NCBI GenBank assembly: GCA_900313545.1
Contig: OMRS01000096.1
Span: forward strand, 1 to 16,102
Origin: an uncultured Eubacteriales bacterium
GTDB lineage: Bacteria > Bacillota_A > Clostridia > Christensenellales > Aristaeellaceae
Reading direction: 5' to 3'
Length of the DNA: 16,102 nucleotides
This document shows positions 1 through 6,599 of the stretch, in pieces (the stretch's first letter is position 1; each line of letters starts with the position of its first letter). The position numbers and the translations under genes are program-made. The notes under the pieces are model-generated. The model was not told the origin of the DNA and ran no database searches. It saw only the letters and a list, made by a program, of their open reading frames with translations.

Positions 1-240
1 CGCGTTCCACACCGTCTGGTAGTAATTGGTGCCGGGCAGGACGATGGCCACGTTCTGGGTTCTGCGTTTCAGCCCGGATGCCATAGGATTGGGCTGGTAT
101 CCCAGTTCCTCCGCAATCCGGCGGATTCGCTCCCGGGTCTTCTCACTGACGCCCTTCTTTCCGTTGAGCGCCTGGTGCACCGTACTGATGGAGACCCCAG
201 CCTTATCGGCCACATTCAGAATGGTCACTTTCTGACTCAC
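1..240 (-). CDS. LacI-family transcriptional regulator, N-terminal part (runs off the window)
   Basis: Only the first 80 codons lie in the window. The protein opens with the classic LacI/GalR helix-turn-helix and hinge: VTILNVADKAGVSISTV, then an NGKKGVSEKTRERI stretch, EELGYQPN, a hinge with LKRRTQ, and the start of the periplasmic-binding-protein-like effector domain (NVAIVLPGTNYYQTVWNA). The start is taken as GTG at 240 because a good ribosome binding site (GGGGAGG) lies about 6 nt upstream and the HTH follows at once. It diverges from the SDR/UxaA operon, so by the usual logic of this family it probably represses that operon and itself and responds to a sugar or sugar-acid ligand. The ligand domain is outside the window, so the effector cannot be guessed. 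Confidence 0.93.
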   Translation of the reverse strand, partial: MSQKVTILNVADKAGVSISTVHQALNGKKGVSEKTRERIRRIAEELGYQPNPMASGLKRRTQNVAIVLPGTNYYQTVWNA

Positions 241-263
241 GACAATCCTCCCCTGCAGGCACA

Positions 264-284
264 TTTCCTGACGATTTCAGGGAA
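264..284. promoter_or_regulatory. Candidate operator: 21-bp inverted repeat in the divergent gap
   Basis: Arms TTTCCTGA and TCAGGGAA are complementary at 7 of 8 positions around the 5-base spacer CGATT. The repeat lies between the LacI-family gene and the divergent SDR gene, downstream of the proposed regulator promoter and upstream of the SDR gene. LacI-family proteins bind such near-palindromes, often with a central CG; here CG sits near but not exactly at the centre. Assignment to this regulator is inference from position and symmetry. Confidence 0.5.
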
Positions 285-302
285 TCACTTTCCCCGCACA
301 GC

Positions 303-332
303 ATAATATCATTCTCCATCAAGTTCTTTCAA
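303..332 (-). promoter_or_regulatory. Putative promoter of the LacI-family regulator gene
   Basis: Read leftward, TTGAAA (327-332) and TATTAT (303-308) are each one base from consensus and separated by 18 bases. Transcription would start near 296, so the inverted repeat at 264-284 would lie just downstream of the start, a usual place for autorepression. A rightward -10-like CATAAT (302-307) overlaps the same bases and may serve the SDR operon, but I see no good -35 for it. Confidence 0.45.
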
Positions 333-351
333 GACAGAAAGGAAAAAGGAC

Positions 352-1107
352 ATGAACATCACTTCCCTTTCCGGCAAAGCCGGCATTGTTACCGGCGGCA
401 GCAGCGGAATCGGTTTTCAGGTCGCCAATGTGCTGGCTGAAAACGGTGCTGCCGTATATGTCATCAGCCGCACGGGCGCTCCAAAGGCCGGTGAAGGCGA
501 GAGCGCACCCGGGGTCCATCACCTGAAAGGCGACATTTCCGACCACGCCGCCATGGAGTCCCTCATCGCGGAGATTGCCGAACGTCATGGCGGTGTCCTG
601 GATTTTCTCATCAACAACGCCGGCATCTCCTTCAAATCACGGGCTGAGGATTTTCCCGAGGACCGCTTTGACGCCATCATGGACACCAACGTCAAGTATG
701 TCTTCTATATGAGCACCCTGTGTTATCCCTATCTCAAGAAAAGCCCCGGCAAGGGCAGAATCATCAATATCACCAGCATGTCCGCGCACCTGGGGTTCTC
801 CCTGGTGGTCCCCTACTGTGCAAGCAAGGGCGCCGTACTGGCCATGACGCGCGGATTGGCCGTGGAATGGGCGCAGGACAACATCTGCGTCAACAGCATC
901 GCCCCGGGATGGTTCAGGAGCAAACTGACCGCCCAGATTGTCGACGAGGAACGTGAACGCAAAATTCTGGGCCGCATGCCCCTGCACGCCTATGGAGACA
1001 CCCGCGACCTTGGCGCCATGGCCGCCTTCCTGTGCGGGGATCACGCTGCATACATCACCGGTCAGGATTTTGCCCTGGACGGCGGCGCACTGGCATTCGG
1101 CTACTGA
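352..1107 (+). CDS. Short-chain dehydrogenase/reductase (SDR, classical type)
   Basis: A 251-residue NAD(P)-dependent oxidoreductase of usual SDR length. The nucleotide-binding glycine motif TGGSSGIG is at residues 14-21, NNAG at 88-91, the helix Asn at N113, catalytic Ser at about 142, and YCASK supplies Tyr155 and Lys159. The PG motif follows at 185-186 and the C-terminus has the common ITGQDFALDGG. The ATG has an AAAGGAAAAAGG ribosome binding site. The overall pattern resembles the gluconate 5-dehydrogenase / 2-deoxygluconate dehydrogenase branch, which fits its place as first gene of an operon with a UxaA-type dehydratase, so it probably oxidises or reduces a sugar acid in the cytoplasm. 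The substrate is inference; only the SDR fold and active site are directly visible. Confidence 0.95.
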   Translation: MNITSLSGKAGIVTGGSSGIGFQVANVLAENGAAVYVISRTGAPKAGEGESAPGVHHLKGDISDHAAMESLIAEIAERHGGVLDFLINNAGISFKSRAEDFPEDRFDAIMDTNVKYVFYMSTLCYPYLKKSPGKGRIINITSMSAHLGFSLVVPYCASKGAVLAMTRGLAVEWAQDNICVNSIAPGWFRSKLTAQIVDEERERKILGRMPLHAYGDTRDLGAMAAFLCGDHAAYITGQDFALDGGALAFGY

Positions 1108-1122
1108 AACAGGAGAAAGAAT

Positions 1123-1458
1123 ATGGACAGGATTCCCACCGCCTTTGTCATCACTGCGGCAGACAATGTGGCAACCGCGCTTTCTCCCCTTGACTGCGGT
1201 CCCGTTACTCTGCTGGGGGACACGGAGGTTTCTTCCATTACAGCCACCTGCGAGATTCCCCAGGGACACAAGATCGCTCTGCGGAACATTTCCGCGGGAG
1301 AAAACATCCTCAAGTACGGCATTCCCATCGGAAGAGCCACCGCAGACATTCCTGCAGGAAGCTGGGTCCACCTGCATGTGATGCGGAGCAACTATGACGA
1401 GCGCAGCAGTCATCTGGACCTTCAAACAGGTGCGCCAAAGGATACGAAATATGAATAA
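1123..1458 (+). CDS. UxaA-family dehydratase, small subunit (SAF domain)
   Basis: A 111-residue protein matching the N-terminal SAF domain of altronate/galactarate dehydratases: GHKIAL at 48-53, GENILKYGIPIG at 59-70, AT.DI..G.WVH.H at about 72-85. In relatives the last motif usually reads HTHN; here it is HLHV, so the two histidines are kept and the Asn is lost. It starts with an ATG preceded by AGGAG, 15 bases after the SDR gene, and its last 8 bases overlap the large-subunit gene. In many bacteria this domain is fused to the large catalytic domain; here it is a separate gene. The (2R)-sulfolactate sulfo-lyase pair SuyA/SuyB has the same split layout, so a sugar-acid dehydratase is likely but not certain. 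Confidence 0.88.
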   Translation: MDRIPTAFVITAADNVATALSPLDCGPVTLLGDTEVSSITATCEIPQGHKIALRNISAGENILKYGIPIGRATADIPAGSWVHLHVMRSNYDERSSHLDLQTGAPKDTKYE

Positions 1459-2653
1459 GACGACATGGATGGGATATGCCCGTCAAAACGGTTCCAAAGG
1501 GATTCGCAACCGCCTGGTGGTCATGTATACCGTCAAGTGTGCGGAATTTGTTGCCCGGGAACTGGTCCGCCTGAGCAACAGCCCTGATGTGGAGCTGATC
1601 GGCTTTGACGGCTGCACGGACAACCAGTACGCGGTACGGCAGATGATCAGCCTGATCCGCCATCCCAATGTGGGAGGCATTCTGGCCGTGGGACTGGGAT
1701 GCGAATACATGCAGCCGGAATGGCTGTGTAACATCGCCCGGGAAGAGGGAAAGGTCTGCAACTGGTTCTTCATCCAGCAGCAGGGCGGCACCCGGGCTAC
1801 CATTGAGGTAGGCATCGCCTGGATCCGGGAAGCCCTGGAGATTCTCTCCCACACGCCCCGGGTGGAAATGTCCCTCTCGGACCTGGTCATCGGCGCCGAA
1901 TGCGGCGGAAGCGACTACACCAGCGGGCTGGCAGGCAATGTGGTGGTCGGACGTTTCTTTGATGATCTGGTCGATCGGGGAGGCACCGCGATTTTTGAAG
2001 AGATCGTCGAGGCCGTCGGGCTGGACTGGTACCTCACATCCCGAGCCGCCTCCGAAGAGGTCAGGCGACAGATCCAGTACACCTATGACAAGGCCCTCGA
2101 ATACTGCCGGCATGCGCAGCAGTATTCCATCTCGCCCGGCAATTTTGCCGGAGGCCTGAGCACCATCGAGGAAAAAAGCATGGGTGCAGTGGTCAAAAGC
2201 GGAAGCCGTCCCATTCAGGGGGTGCTCAAGGTTTCTTCTCCGGTACCCCATCCGGGGCTCTGGCTGCTGGATTCCACTCCGGATCCGTATTTCATGGACT
2301 TTGGCATCACCAATCCCAGTGATAACGAAGGTCTTCTGGACCTTACCTCCTGCGGGGCACACCTCGTCTTTCTGGTGACAGGCCGCGGAAACGTGGTGGG
2401 AAATGCCATAGCCCCCTGCATCAAGATTACCGGAAACAGCGACACCTTCGAGCATATGCAGGAAGACATGGACTTCAATGCCGGAAAAACCCTGGACGGA
2501 CGCCAGACGATGACGCAGAACATGGAAGAGCTTCGGGATCTGGTCATCCGGGTGGCCTCCGGGTCCCCCAGCAAGAGCGAAGCCCTTGGCCATAAGGAGT
2601 TCCATATCATCTACAAGTATCAGGAAAAAGAGGTCCCTCCCTGCAGGGCCTGA
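1451..2653 (+). CDS. UxaA-family dehydratase, large subunit (altronate/galactarate dehydratase C-terminal type)
   Basis: A 400-residue protein with the conserved blocks of the D-galactarate dehydratase / altronate hydrolase C-terminal family: GFDGCTDNQYAV (51-62), VGLGCEYMQ (80-88), QQQGGTRATIEVG (109-121), CGGSDYTSGLAGN (151-163), TSCGAHLVFLVTGRGN (299-314), IAPCIKITGN (320-329) and DFNAGKTLDG (341-350). Cysteines 55, 84, 151 and 301 lie inside these blocks and may ligate metal. The start is placed at the ATG at 1451, not an upstream in-frame ATG at 1394, because AAAGGA lies about 8 nt upstream and homologous sequence begins only after it. The 8-base overlap with the small subunit suggests coupled translation. 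The pair should remove water from a hexonate or hexarate; a sulfo-lyase role like SuyAB cannot be excluded. Confidence 0.9.
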   Translation: MNKTTWMGYARQNGSKGIRNRLVVMYTVKCAEFVARELVRLSNSPDVELIGFDGCTDNQYAVRQMISLIRHPNVGGILAVGLGCEYMQPEWLCNIAREEGKVCNWFFIQQQGGTRATIEVGIAWIREALEILSHTPRVEMSLSDLVIGAECGGSDYTSGLAGNVVVGRFFDDLVDRGGTAIFEEIVEAVGLDWYLTSRAASEEVRRQIQYTYDKALEYCRHAQQYSISPGNFAGGLSTIEEKSMGAVVKSGSRPIQGVLKVSSPVPHPGLWLLDSTPDPYFMDFGITNPSDNEGLLDLTSCGAHLVFLVTGRGNVVGNAIAPCIKITGNSDTFEHMQEDMDFNAGKTLDGRQTMTQNMEELRDLVIRVASGSPSKSEALGHKEFHIIYKYQEKEVPPCRA

Positions 2654-2669
2654 TTTTCTCTCCTCTATC

Positions 2670-2710
2670 AGACGCGCCCCGGGAAATTCCCGGGGCGCGT
2701 CTTGTTTATC
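2670..2710 (+). terminator. Rho-independent terminator of the SDR/UxaA operon
   Basis: A 33-base perfect palindrome (arms AGACGCGCCCCGGGAA and complement around one central A) lies 17 bases after the large-subunit stop and is followed by TTGTTT. The stem is long and very GC-rich. The DUF3990 gene converges from the other side with its stop at 2713, so the hairpin may also slow leftward transcription, although the left flank has no matching T-run for that strand. Confidence 0.88.
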
Positions 2711-2712
2711 TG

Positions 2713-3273
2713 TCAGATGCCTTCTTCATCAAGCTTCATCATTTCACTGGCAAATTCCCGCTGATAGCTTTTTTCTTCATTTCGGAGCCTGGTTTCAAGT
2801 TTTCGGGCCTCCTCCGAAGATAATTCCCTCGCGGAAATCCAGGTCAGCTGGGATACCGCACGGTCCGTCCTGATCACGACCTGTTCATAGACCGGTCCGA
2901 TCATCAGCAGCCGCATGGCTTTTTCCGGTCCGATCAGGCCACTGGTCAGTATTCCCATCGTGTCATACAAGGTGTCATTTGCTACAGGTCCGATGATGAC
3001 ATCCGCCTGGATTGGGTCCGGTCTGAAGTGGCGGTTTCCATAGAGCGTCTCAAACCACTCCCGTCCGCGGATCAGGCGACGGACCTGAAGACCGTCCAAA
3101 GACAGATCATAAACATTGATCCATGTTTGTTCAGCCCTCGTTCCAGCTGCCCATCTCCCCGCAAACTCTTCGTCGGATGTCAGATAAAACCCCTGACCAA
3201 AGTCTGCATTCTTCCGTCCACGATAAATATCCGGTTCCTGAATGATCACCGGTCCCGCGTGATAGAGCCGCAT
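2713..3273 (-). CDS. DUF3990-type protein (possible ADP-ribosyltransferase-like fold)
   Basis: A 186-residue protein with the DUF3990 pattern: LYHAG (3-7), PDIYRGRKNADFGQGFYLTS (14-33), A..WA (38-42), INVYDL (52-57), W73, R81, D91, GP (95-96), AND (98-100) and an EQVVIRTDRA stretch in the C-terminal third. The LYH and GFYLT blocks recall the His and Tyr positions of ADP-ribosyltransferases, and I recall the family being grouped with that fold, but its activity is not established. A start at GTG 3285 is possible, but GGGAGGTG overlaps that codon and sits at ideal distance from ATG 3273, so the ATG is chosen. In other Firmicutes such genes often sit with a small DUF3791 gene; none is seen here. 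The C-terminal ~35 residues are highly charged, probably helical. A terminator separates it from the upstream cell-wall gene and its own promoter is not obvious. Confidence 0.82.
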   Translation of the reverse strand: MRLYHAGPVIIQEPDIYRGRKNADFGQGFYLTSDEEFAGRWAAGTRAEQTWINVYDLSLDGLQVRRLIRGREWFETLYGNRHFRPDPIQADVIIGPVANDTLYDTMGILTSGLIGPEKAMRLLMIGPVYEQVVIRTDRAVSQLTWISARELSSEEARKLETRLRNEEKSYQREFASEMMKLDEEGI

Positions 3274-3332
3274 AATTGGATTCACCTCCCATACAATATC
3301 TCCCTGAGCAGTGCTTTTGCCGTGAGAAAACC

Positions 3333-3365
3333 AAAAAAAGAGTGGGAGCGGCTTGCGCCGCTCCC
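3333..3365 (-). terminator. Rho-independent terminator of the cell-wall protein gene
   Basis: Leftward, GGGAGCGGC-GCAA-GCCGCTCCC forms a 9-bp GC-rich stem with a 4-base loop, followed by ACTC and seven T. It begins 22 bases past the stop of the large peptidoglycan-binding gene and lies upstream of the DUF3990 gene. Confidence 0.92.
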
Positions 3366-3387
3366 TATAAGAGGGGGTTGGGGGGGC

Positions 3388-6240
3388 TTAATCAGTGATG
3401 GTCTTAATAGTGCGATCCATATCCTTGAGCAATGTCTTCGCCAAATTGATCGCGTTCGTATACTCGCTATGGACCACGTTACCACCATGCGTCCTTGTAC
3501 CGGTAAAGTGGATACAGAAGACGCCGTTAAAGTTGTTATTGGTTATTGTCTGAGAAGAGGAATCATGCGGTACCGGATACAGCGTACAGACAATCTGGTA
3601 GCCTTTATTCGTCTCTACCAGCATGGGTCTTGCCTTGTTTCTGTCGGACGGCAGCTGGCTTGCAGAATCGACGCCATAGATGTCACAGAGAGTTTCTGTC
3701 GCCTTGGCGTTATACGGCTCCGCATCCATATGCTCCGTGCCCCAGCGCATGAAGATGTTGAATGCCTTTCCTGTGGCCAGATCCAGAATCTTCGCATATT
3801 TACCACTTTCGACACCATAAGCAACTCGAGTACTATTACTCACACTGTTCCATGGCAGATCGTAAACTGTGGACTTCACGATAATATCAGACGTATTGAT
3901 CTTTCCACTGATCGCTTTCTCAATAGCATTGAGCGTATCAGGGCCGGCTTTGCCGTCATCATTCAGTCCGTGGTCACTCTGGAAGTCGCTGACAGCCTCT
4001 TCAGTCAGTCTGCCATATGTTCCGGAAATCGTATTATTGTAATAGCCAAGCATGCTCAGCTTCATCTGGAGCTGCCGGACAGCGTCTCCGCTGTCGCCAA
4101 ACTTCAGTGTGCCAAGGTAAATTGAGCCGCCGCTTCCGCCCCAGGAAATCAGCTTTACGCAATCGTCAGAGATCCAACAGCCTTCCACATAGGAAGAACC
4201 GGTCAACTGATACCATCCGTTGTCGGCATATGCCTTGTAATAGAACTGTTCACCCTTATCCACGCGTCCGGCAACACTTTCATCCTTGCCAGGTCCCTCG
4301 CGGATGGCCACCTCGGTTTTGATCACCTCTAGCATACCGATGTAATTTGAGGATTTACCCGTTGTTTCATCATACACGGACCTGCTCATGAGAGAAATGT
4401 AATCGATCCGAACATAGCCACTGTAGCGGGTATCCATATTGGTGGTTGTTCCATAGTACCAGGTAAAGCCGTCTTTACCCCTTTCCGACCTGCTGATCTT
4501 CATGGTGGTGCCATTGCTCAACGAGGTAACCCCGCCATAGTTGGTTCCCGGACCACTGCGCAGGGTCACATTGTTGCCGGTGATAGTAGCATAGGCCGTG
4601 AGCTTTCCTGTGGTTGATGTGGAAATTCCCGCGGTGATGTTCATGTCCGTTCTGCCGTTAATGCTGGCAATGGTCGCCGGTCCGGCAACTCCATCCGCAG
4701 TCAGTCCATGATCCGACTGATACCTGCGCACCGCCTTGGCAGTCAGGTCACCGTAGTTACCCGTCAACTCACCATAATAATATCCCAGTTTCATCAACGC
4801 TGTCTGGAGTGCCGTCACCGCAGAGCCTGAGCTACCCTTCTTCAGGGTGCCGCTAACCACGCTGGAACTGTTGCCCGTCGCCTTAGCAATCTCCTGCTGC
4901 AGTGAGGGCGTGGCATTTCCTGTCTGGGCATAGCCCTTCTTCTTCTGATATTTCCGAACCGCCTCGGCAGTCATGGAGCCGTAATGGCCGCTGATGGTTC
5001 CATTATAGTATCCAAGTGTATAGAGGTTGTCCTGCAGGGAACGCACCGCAGCGCCTTCAGAATTAAGGGTAAGCGTGGAACCGCTGACCGAAGAACTGCT
5101 GCTTGAGCTGTTATTGTTGGAGGAACGTGCACTGGAACTGCTGATCTTCGAAAGGGTCGCGCTCCCGGCCACACCATCCGCGACGAGATTGTTGCGGGTC
5201 TGGAAGGCACGAACCGCCGCAGCGGTCTTGCTGCCGAAGTGTCCCGTCACCTCTGCATCATAATATCCCAGATTTTTGAGCGACCTCTGGAGGTTAGAAA
5301 CAGCTGTGCCGGTACTTCCCTCTTTCAGGATTGACGAGCCAAGGCTCGTGCTGCTGCCTGAACTGTATCCCTTGTTTTTCAGTGCCGTGGAGATATTGTT
5401 GAGCGTCGCCGTACCGGCAACACCATCCGCCGACATTCCATAGGCTTTCTGGAAAGACTTTACGGCCGTCTCCGTCTTTGCTCCGAAGCTGCCAGTCACC
5501 TCCGCCCAGTAAAAGCCCAGTGCTGTCAGGTCCTGCTGAAGCTGGCGCACCCTGTCACCAGAGGAACCGATCTTCATATCGCCGCTGCTCGAGCTGCTGC
5601 TCTTTCCTGCAGCAGCAGAAGACAGCTTGCTCATCGTCTGAGTACCGAGCTTGCCGTCCACGCTCAGTCCGTATTTTCTCTGAAAATCCCGAATGGCCTG
5701 CTCGGTCTTACTTCCCACATTTCCTGTGATCTCGCCGCTGTAAAACCCGAGTTTCTTCAGGTTTTCCTGTGCCTGTTTGACCGAGGCCGTGCCTGAAGAC
5801 GAAGAGGAGGATCCTCCCCTTGCAAGAGCGTTCGTGCGCTCCTTGGCGCTCTTGGTTCCCGCTGTCTTGCTGGGAACTGATCCGCTCGATACCCCGTACT
5901 TGTTTTTTGCCTCTGAGTTGCTCAAAACCTTGACAAAGGTCTCATCCCCATCTGACTGGCAAACCCAGCCGGTGGTCAGTCCCCCCTCTGCATTCCGGTA
6001 TTTGATTTCAACCCATGTGTTTCCGCCGCTGTCCTTGCTTTGAAGGATGAATACGCAGCGGTCCTTGACCACATTGTCAAAGGAAGTGCTGCTTGTACCG
6101 TATGATTCATGGACAACCATACGCTCCTTCGTGACACCGTAAACATTCTTATACGTGGCAGCCAGTGCCACGGATGAAGCGAATACGGCGATCACGCACA
6201 GGATCACGGCGATGATCCTTTTACTGCGGATCCTGTTCAT
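3388..6240 (-). CDS. Secreted peptidoglycan-binding/SH3 multidomain protein with uncharacterised C-terminal domain
   Basis: A 950-residue exported protein. Residues 1-28 form a signal peptide (basic MNRIRSKR, hydrophobic core, ALAA end). An SH3-like domain follows (about 29-107), then PG_binding_1 repeats at about 154-206, 228-284, 312-366, 397-451 and 473-528, each with the LGYY.....G..G..T..AV..FQ pattern, separated by Ser-rich linkers. Two further SH3-like domains (546-618 and 632-699), a sixth repeat (718-774) and a 170-residue C-terminal domain complete it. That domain has GTEHMDAEPY (834-843), RPMLV, PVPHD and NGVFCIHF (905-912) then RTH, with Cys909, His911 and His918 as possible catalytic or metal residues; I cannot name it. 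ATG 6240 is chosen over ATG 6273 because the signal peptide starts there and AGGGGGG lies 8 bases upstream. It probably acts in or on the cell wall; a structural or hydrolytic role is undecided. Confidence 0.92.
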   Translation of the reverse strand: MNRIRSKRIIAVILCVIAVFASSVALAATYKNVYGVTKERMVVHESYGTSSTSFDNVVKDRCVFILQSKDSGGNTWVEIKYRNAEGGLTTGWVCQSDGDETFVKVLSNSEAKNKYGVSSGSVPSKTAGTKSAKERTNALARGGSSSSSSGTASVKQAQENLKKLGFYSGEITGNVGSKTEQAIRDFQRKYGLSVDGKLGTQTMSKLSSAAAGKSSSSSSGDMKIGSSGDRVRQLQQDLTALGFYWAEVTGSFGAKTETAVKSFQKAYGMSADGVAGTATLNNISTALKNKGYSSGSSTSLGSSILKEGSTGTAVSNLQRSLKNLGYYDAEVTGHFGSKTAAAVRAFQTRNNLVADGVAGSATLSKISSSSARSSNNNSSSSSSSVSGSTLTLNSEGAAVRSLQDNLYTLGYYNGTISGHYGSMTAEAVRKYQKKKGYAQTGNATPSLQQEIAKATGNSSSVVSGTLKKGSSGSAVTALQTALMKLGYYYGELTGNYGDLTAKAVRRYQSDHGLTADGVAGPATIASINGRTDMNITAGISTSTTGKLTAYATITGNNVTLRSGPGTNYGGVTSLSNGTTMKISRSERGKDGFTWYYGTTTNMDTRYSGYVRIDYISLMSRSVYDETTGKSSNYIGMLEVIKTEVAIREGPGKDESVAGRVDKGEQFYYKAYADNGWYQLTGSSYVEGCWISDDCVKLISWGGSGGSIYLGTLKFGDSGDAVRQLQMKLSMLGYYNNTISGTYGRLTEEAVSDFQSDHGLNDDGKAGPDTLNAIEKAISGKINTSDIIVKSTVYDLPWNSVSNSTRVAYGVESGKYAKILDLATGKAFNIFMRWGTEHMDAEPYNAKATETLCDIYGVDSASQLPSDRNKARPMLVETNKGYQIVCTLYPVPHDSSSQTITNNNFNGVFCIHFTGTRTHGGNVVHSEYTNAINLAKTLLKDMDRTIKTITD

Positions 6241-6308
6241 TGTATTTTCCCCCCTGTTGCATCTGCCCCGCACCCCTTATTCGGCAGGACAGTACTGATT
6301 CAGTGAGG

Positions 6309-6337
6309 AGTGTATTACAGGATTTAACATTTGTCAA
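6309..6337 (-). promoter_or_regulatory. Promoter of the cell-wall protein gene
   Basis: Leftward, a perfect TTGACA (6332-6337) is followed after 17 bases by TACACT (6309-6314), four of six matches to the -10. An A-rich tract just upstream could act as an UP element. Transcription would start near 6302, giving a leader of about 60 bases. Confidence 0.65.
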
Positions 6338-6452
6338 CCTTAAATTGTGAAAAAAATTAACATTTTCCATTTTCCGGTTCACATTCCTGTCACAATTACG
6401 TAATTTTGCGTCTTTTTTAGCCCCGATCTATGTAATATTACATTCTTTCGAG

Positions 6453-6487
6453 TGTGAAACTGTTAACTTCCTGTTAACAGTTTCACA
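6453..6487. repeat. 35-bp inverted repeat, possible regulator site
   Basis: Arms TGTGAAACTGTTAAC and GTTAACAGTTTCACA are perfect 15-base complements around TTCCT. It lies about 115 bases upstream of the cell-wall gene's -35. The stem is AT-rich and no gene ends into it on either strand, so it reads better as a dimeric or tetrameric binding site than as a terminator. The regulator is unknown. Confidence 0.6.
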
Positions 6488-6526
6488 TTTTATCTGATCC
6501 GTCAGCCAGTGTCGTCCTCCAAATCG

Positions 6527-6579
6527 GAAAACAGCAGCAGATCCGGCTGAAGATCAGTCAGATCTGCTGCTGTTGTTTT
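6527..6579 (-). terminator. Terminator of the DUF1846-psuK-psuG transcript (possibly bidirectional)
   Basis: Arms AACAGCAGCAGATC (6530-6543) and GATCTGCTGCTGTT (6561-6574) form a 14-bp stem; the 17-base loop contains a small inner hairpin CTGA-AGA-TCAG. Leftward the stem is followed by TTTT in all (two of them in the arm), rightward by GTTTTT. It starts 25 bases after the psuG stop. Confidence 0.8.
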
Positions 6580-6599
6580 TCAGACGATGTTTCTGCCGC

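Larger units (their letters stand above)
6241..6599. other. AT-rich intergenic regulatory region
   Basis: This 359-base stretch carries no convincing gene. It is much richer in A and T than its surroundings. It holds the leader and promoter of the cell-wall gene, an A-rich stretch just upstream of the -35 (6344-6360), the perfect palindromes AATTACGTAATT (6394-6405) and ATGTAATATTACAT (6430-6443), a 35-base inverted repeat (6453-6487), and the hairpin that ends the psuG transcript (6530-6574). The hexamer TGTGAA or its complement TTCACA occurs at 6346, 6378, 6453 and 6482. Confidence 0.8.

Noticed and set aside
1310..2605. 431-codon - strand frame opposite the UxaA-type large subunit
   Set aside because: Antisense to a gene with full family motifs; its translation matches nothing I recognise.
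1123..2653. Split of the UxaA-type protein as a frameshifted pseudogene
   Set aside because: Each part has its own ribosome binding site and a clean start and stop, with an 8-base overlap; the two-gene form is a known arrangement for this family.
4650..5770. Repeated stretches that might suggest a CRISPR array or DNA repeats
   Set aside because: They are in-frame, diverged copies of the PG_binding_1 domain with Ser-rich linkers, of uneven spacing and identity.
6453..6487. The 35-base inverted repeat as a transcription terminator
   Set aside because: Its stem is AT-rich, no gene on either strand ends just before it, and the psuG transcript already has a better hairpin at 6530-6574.
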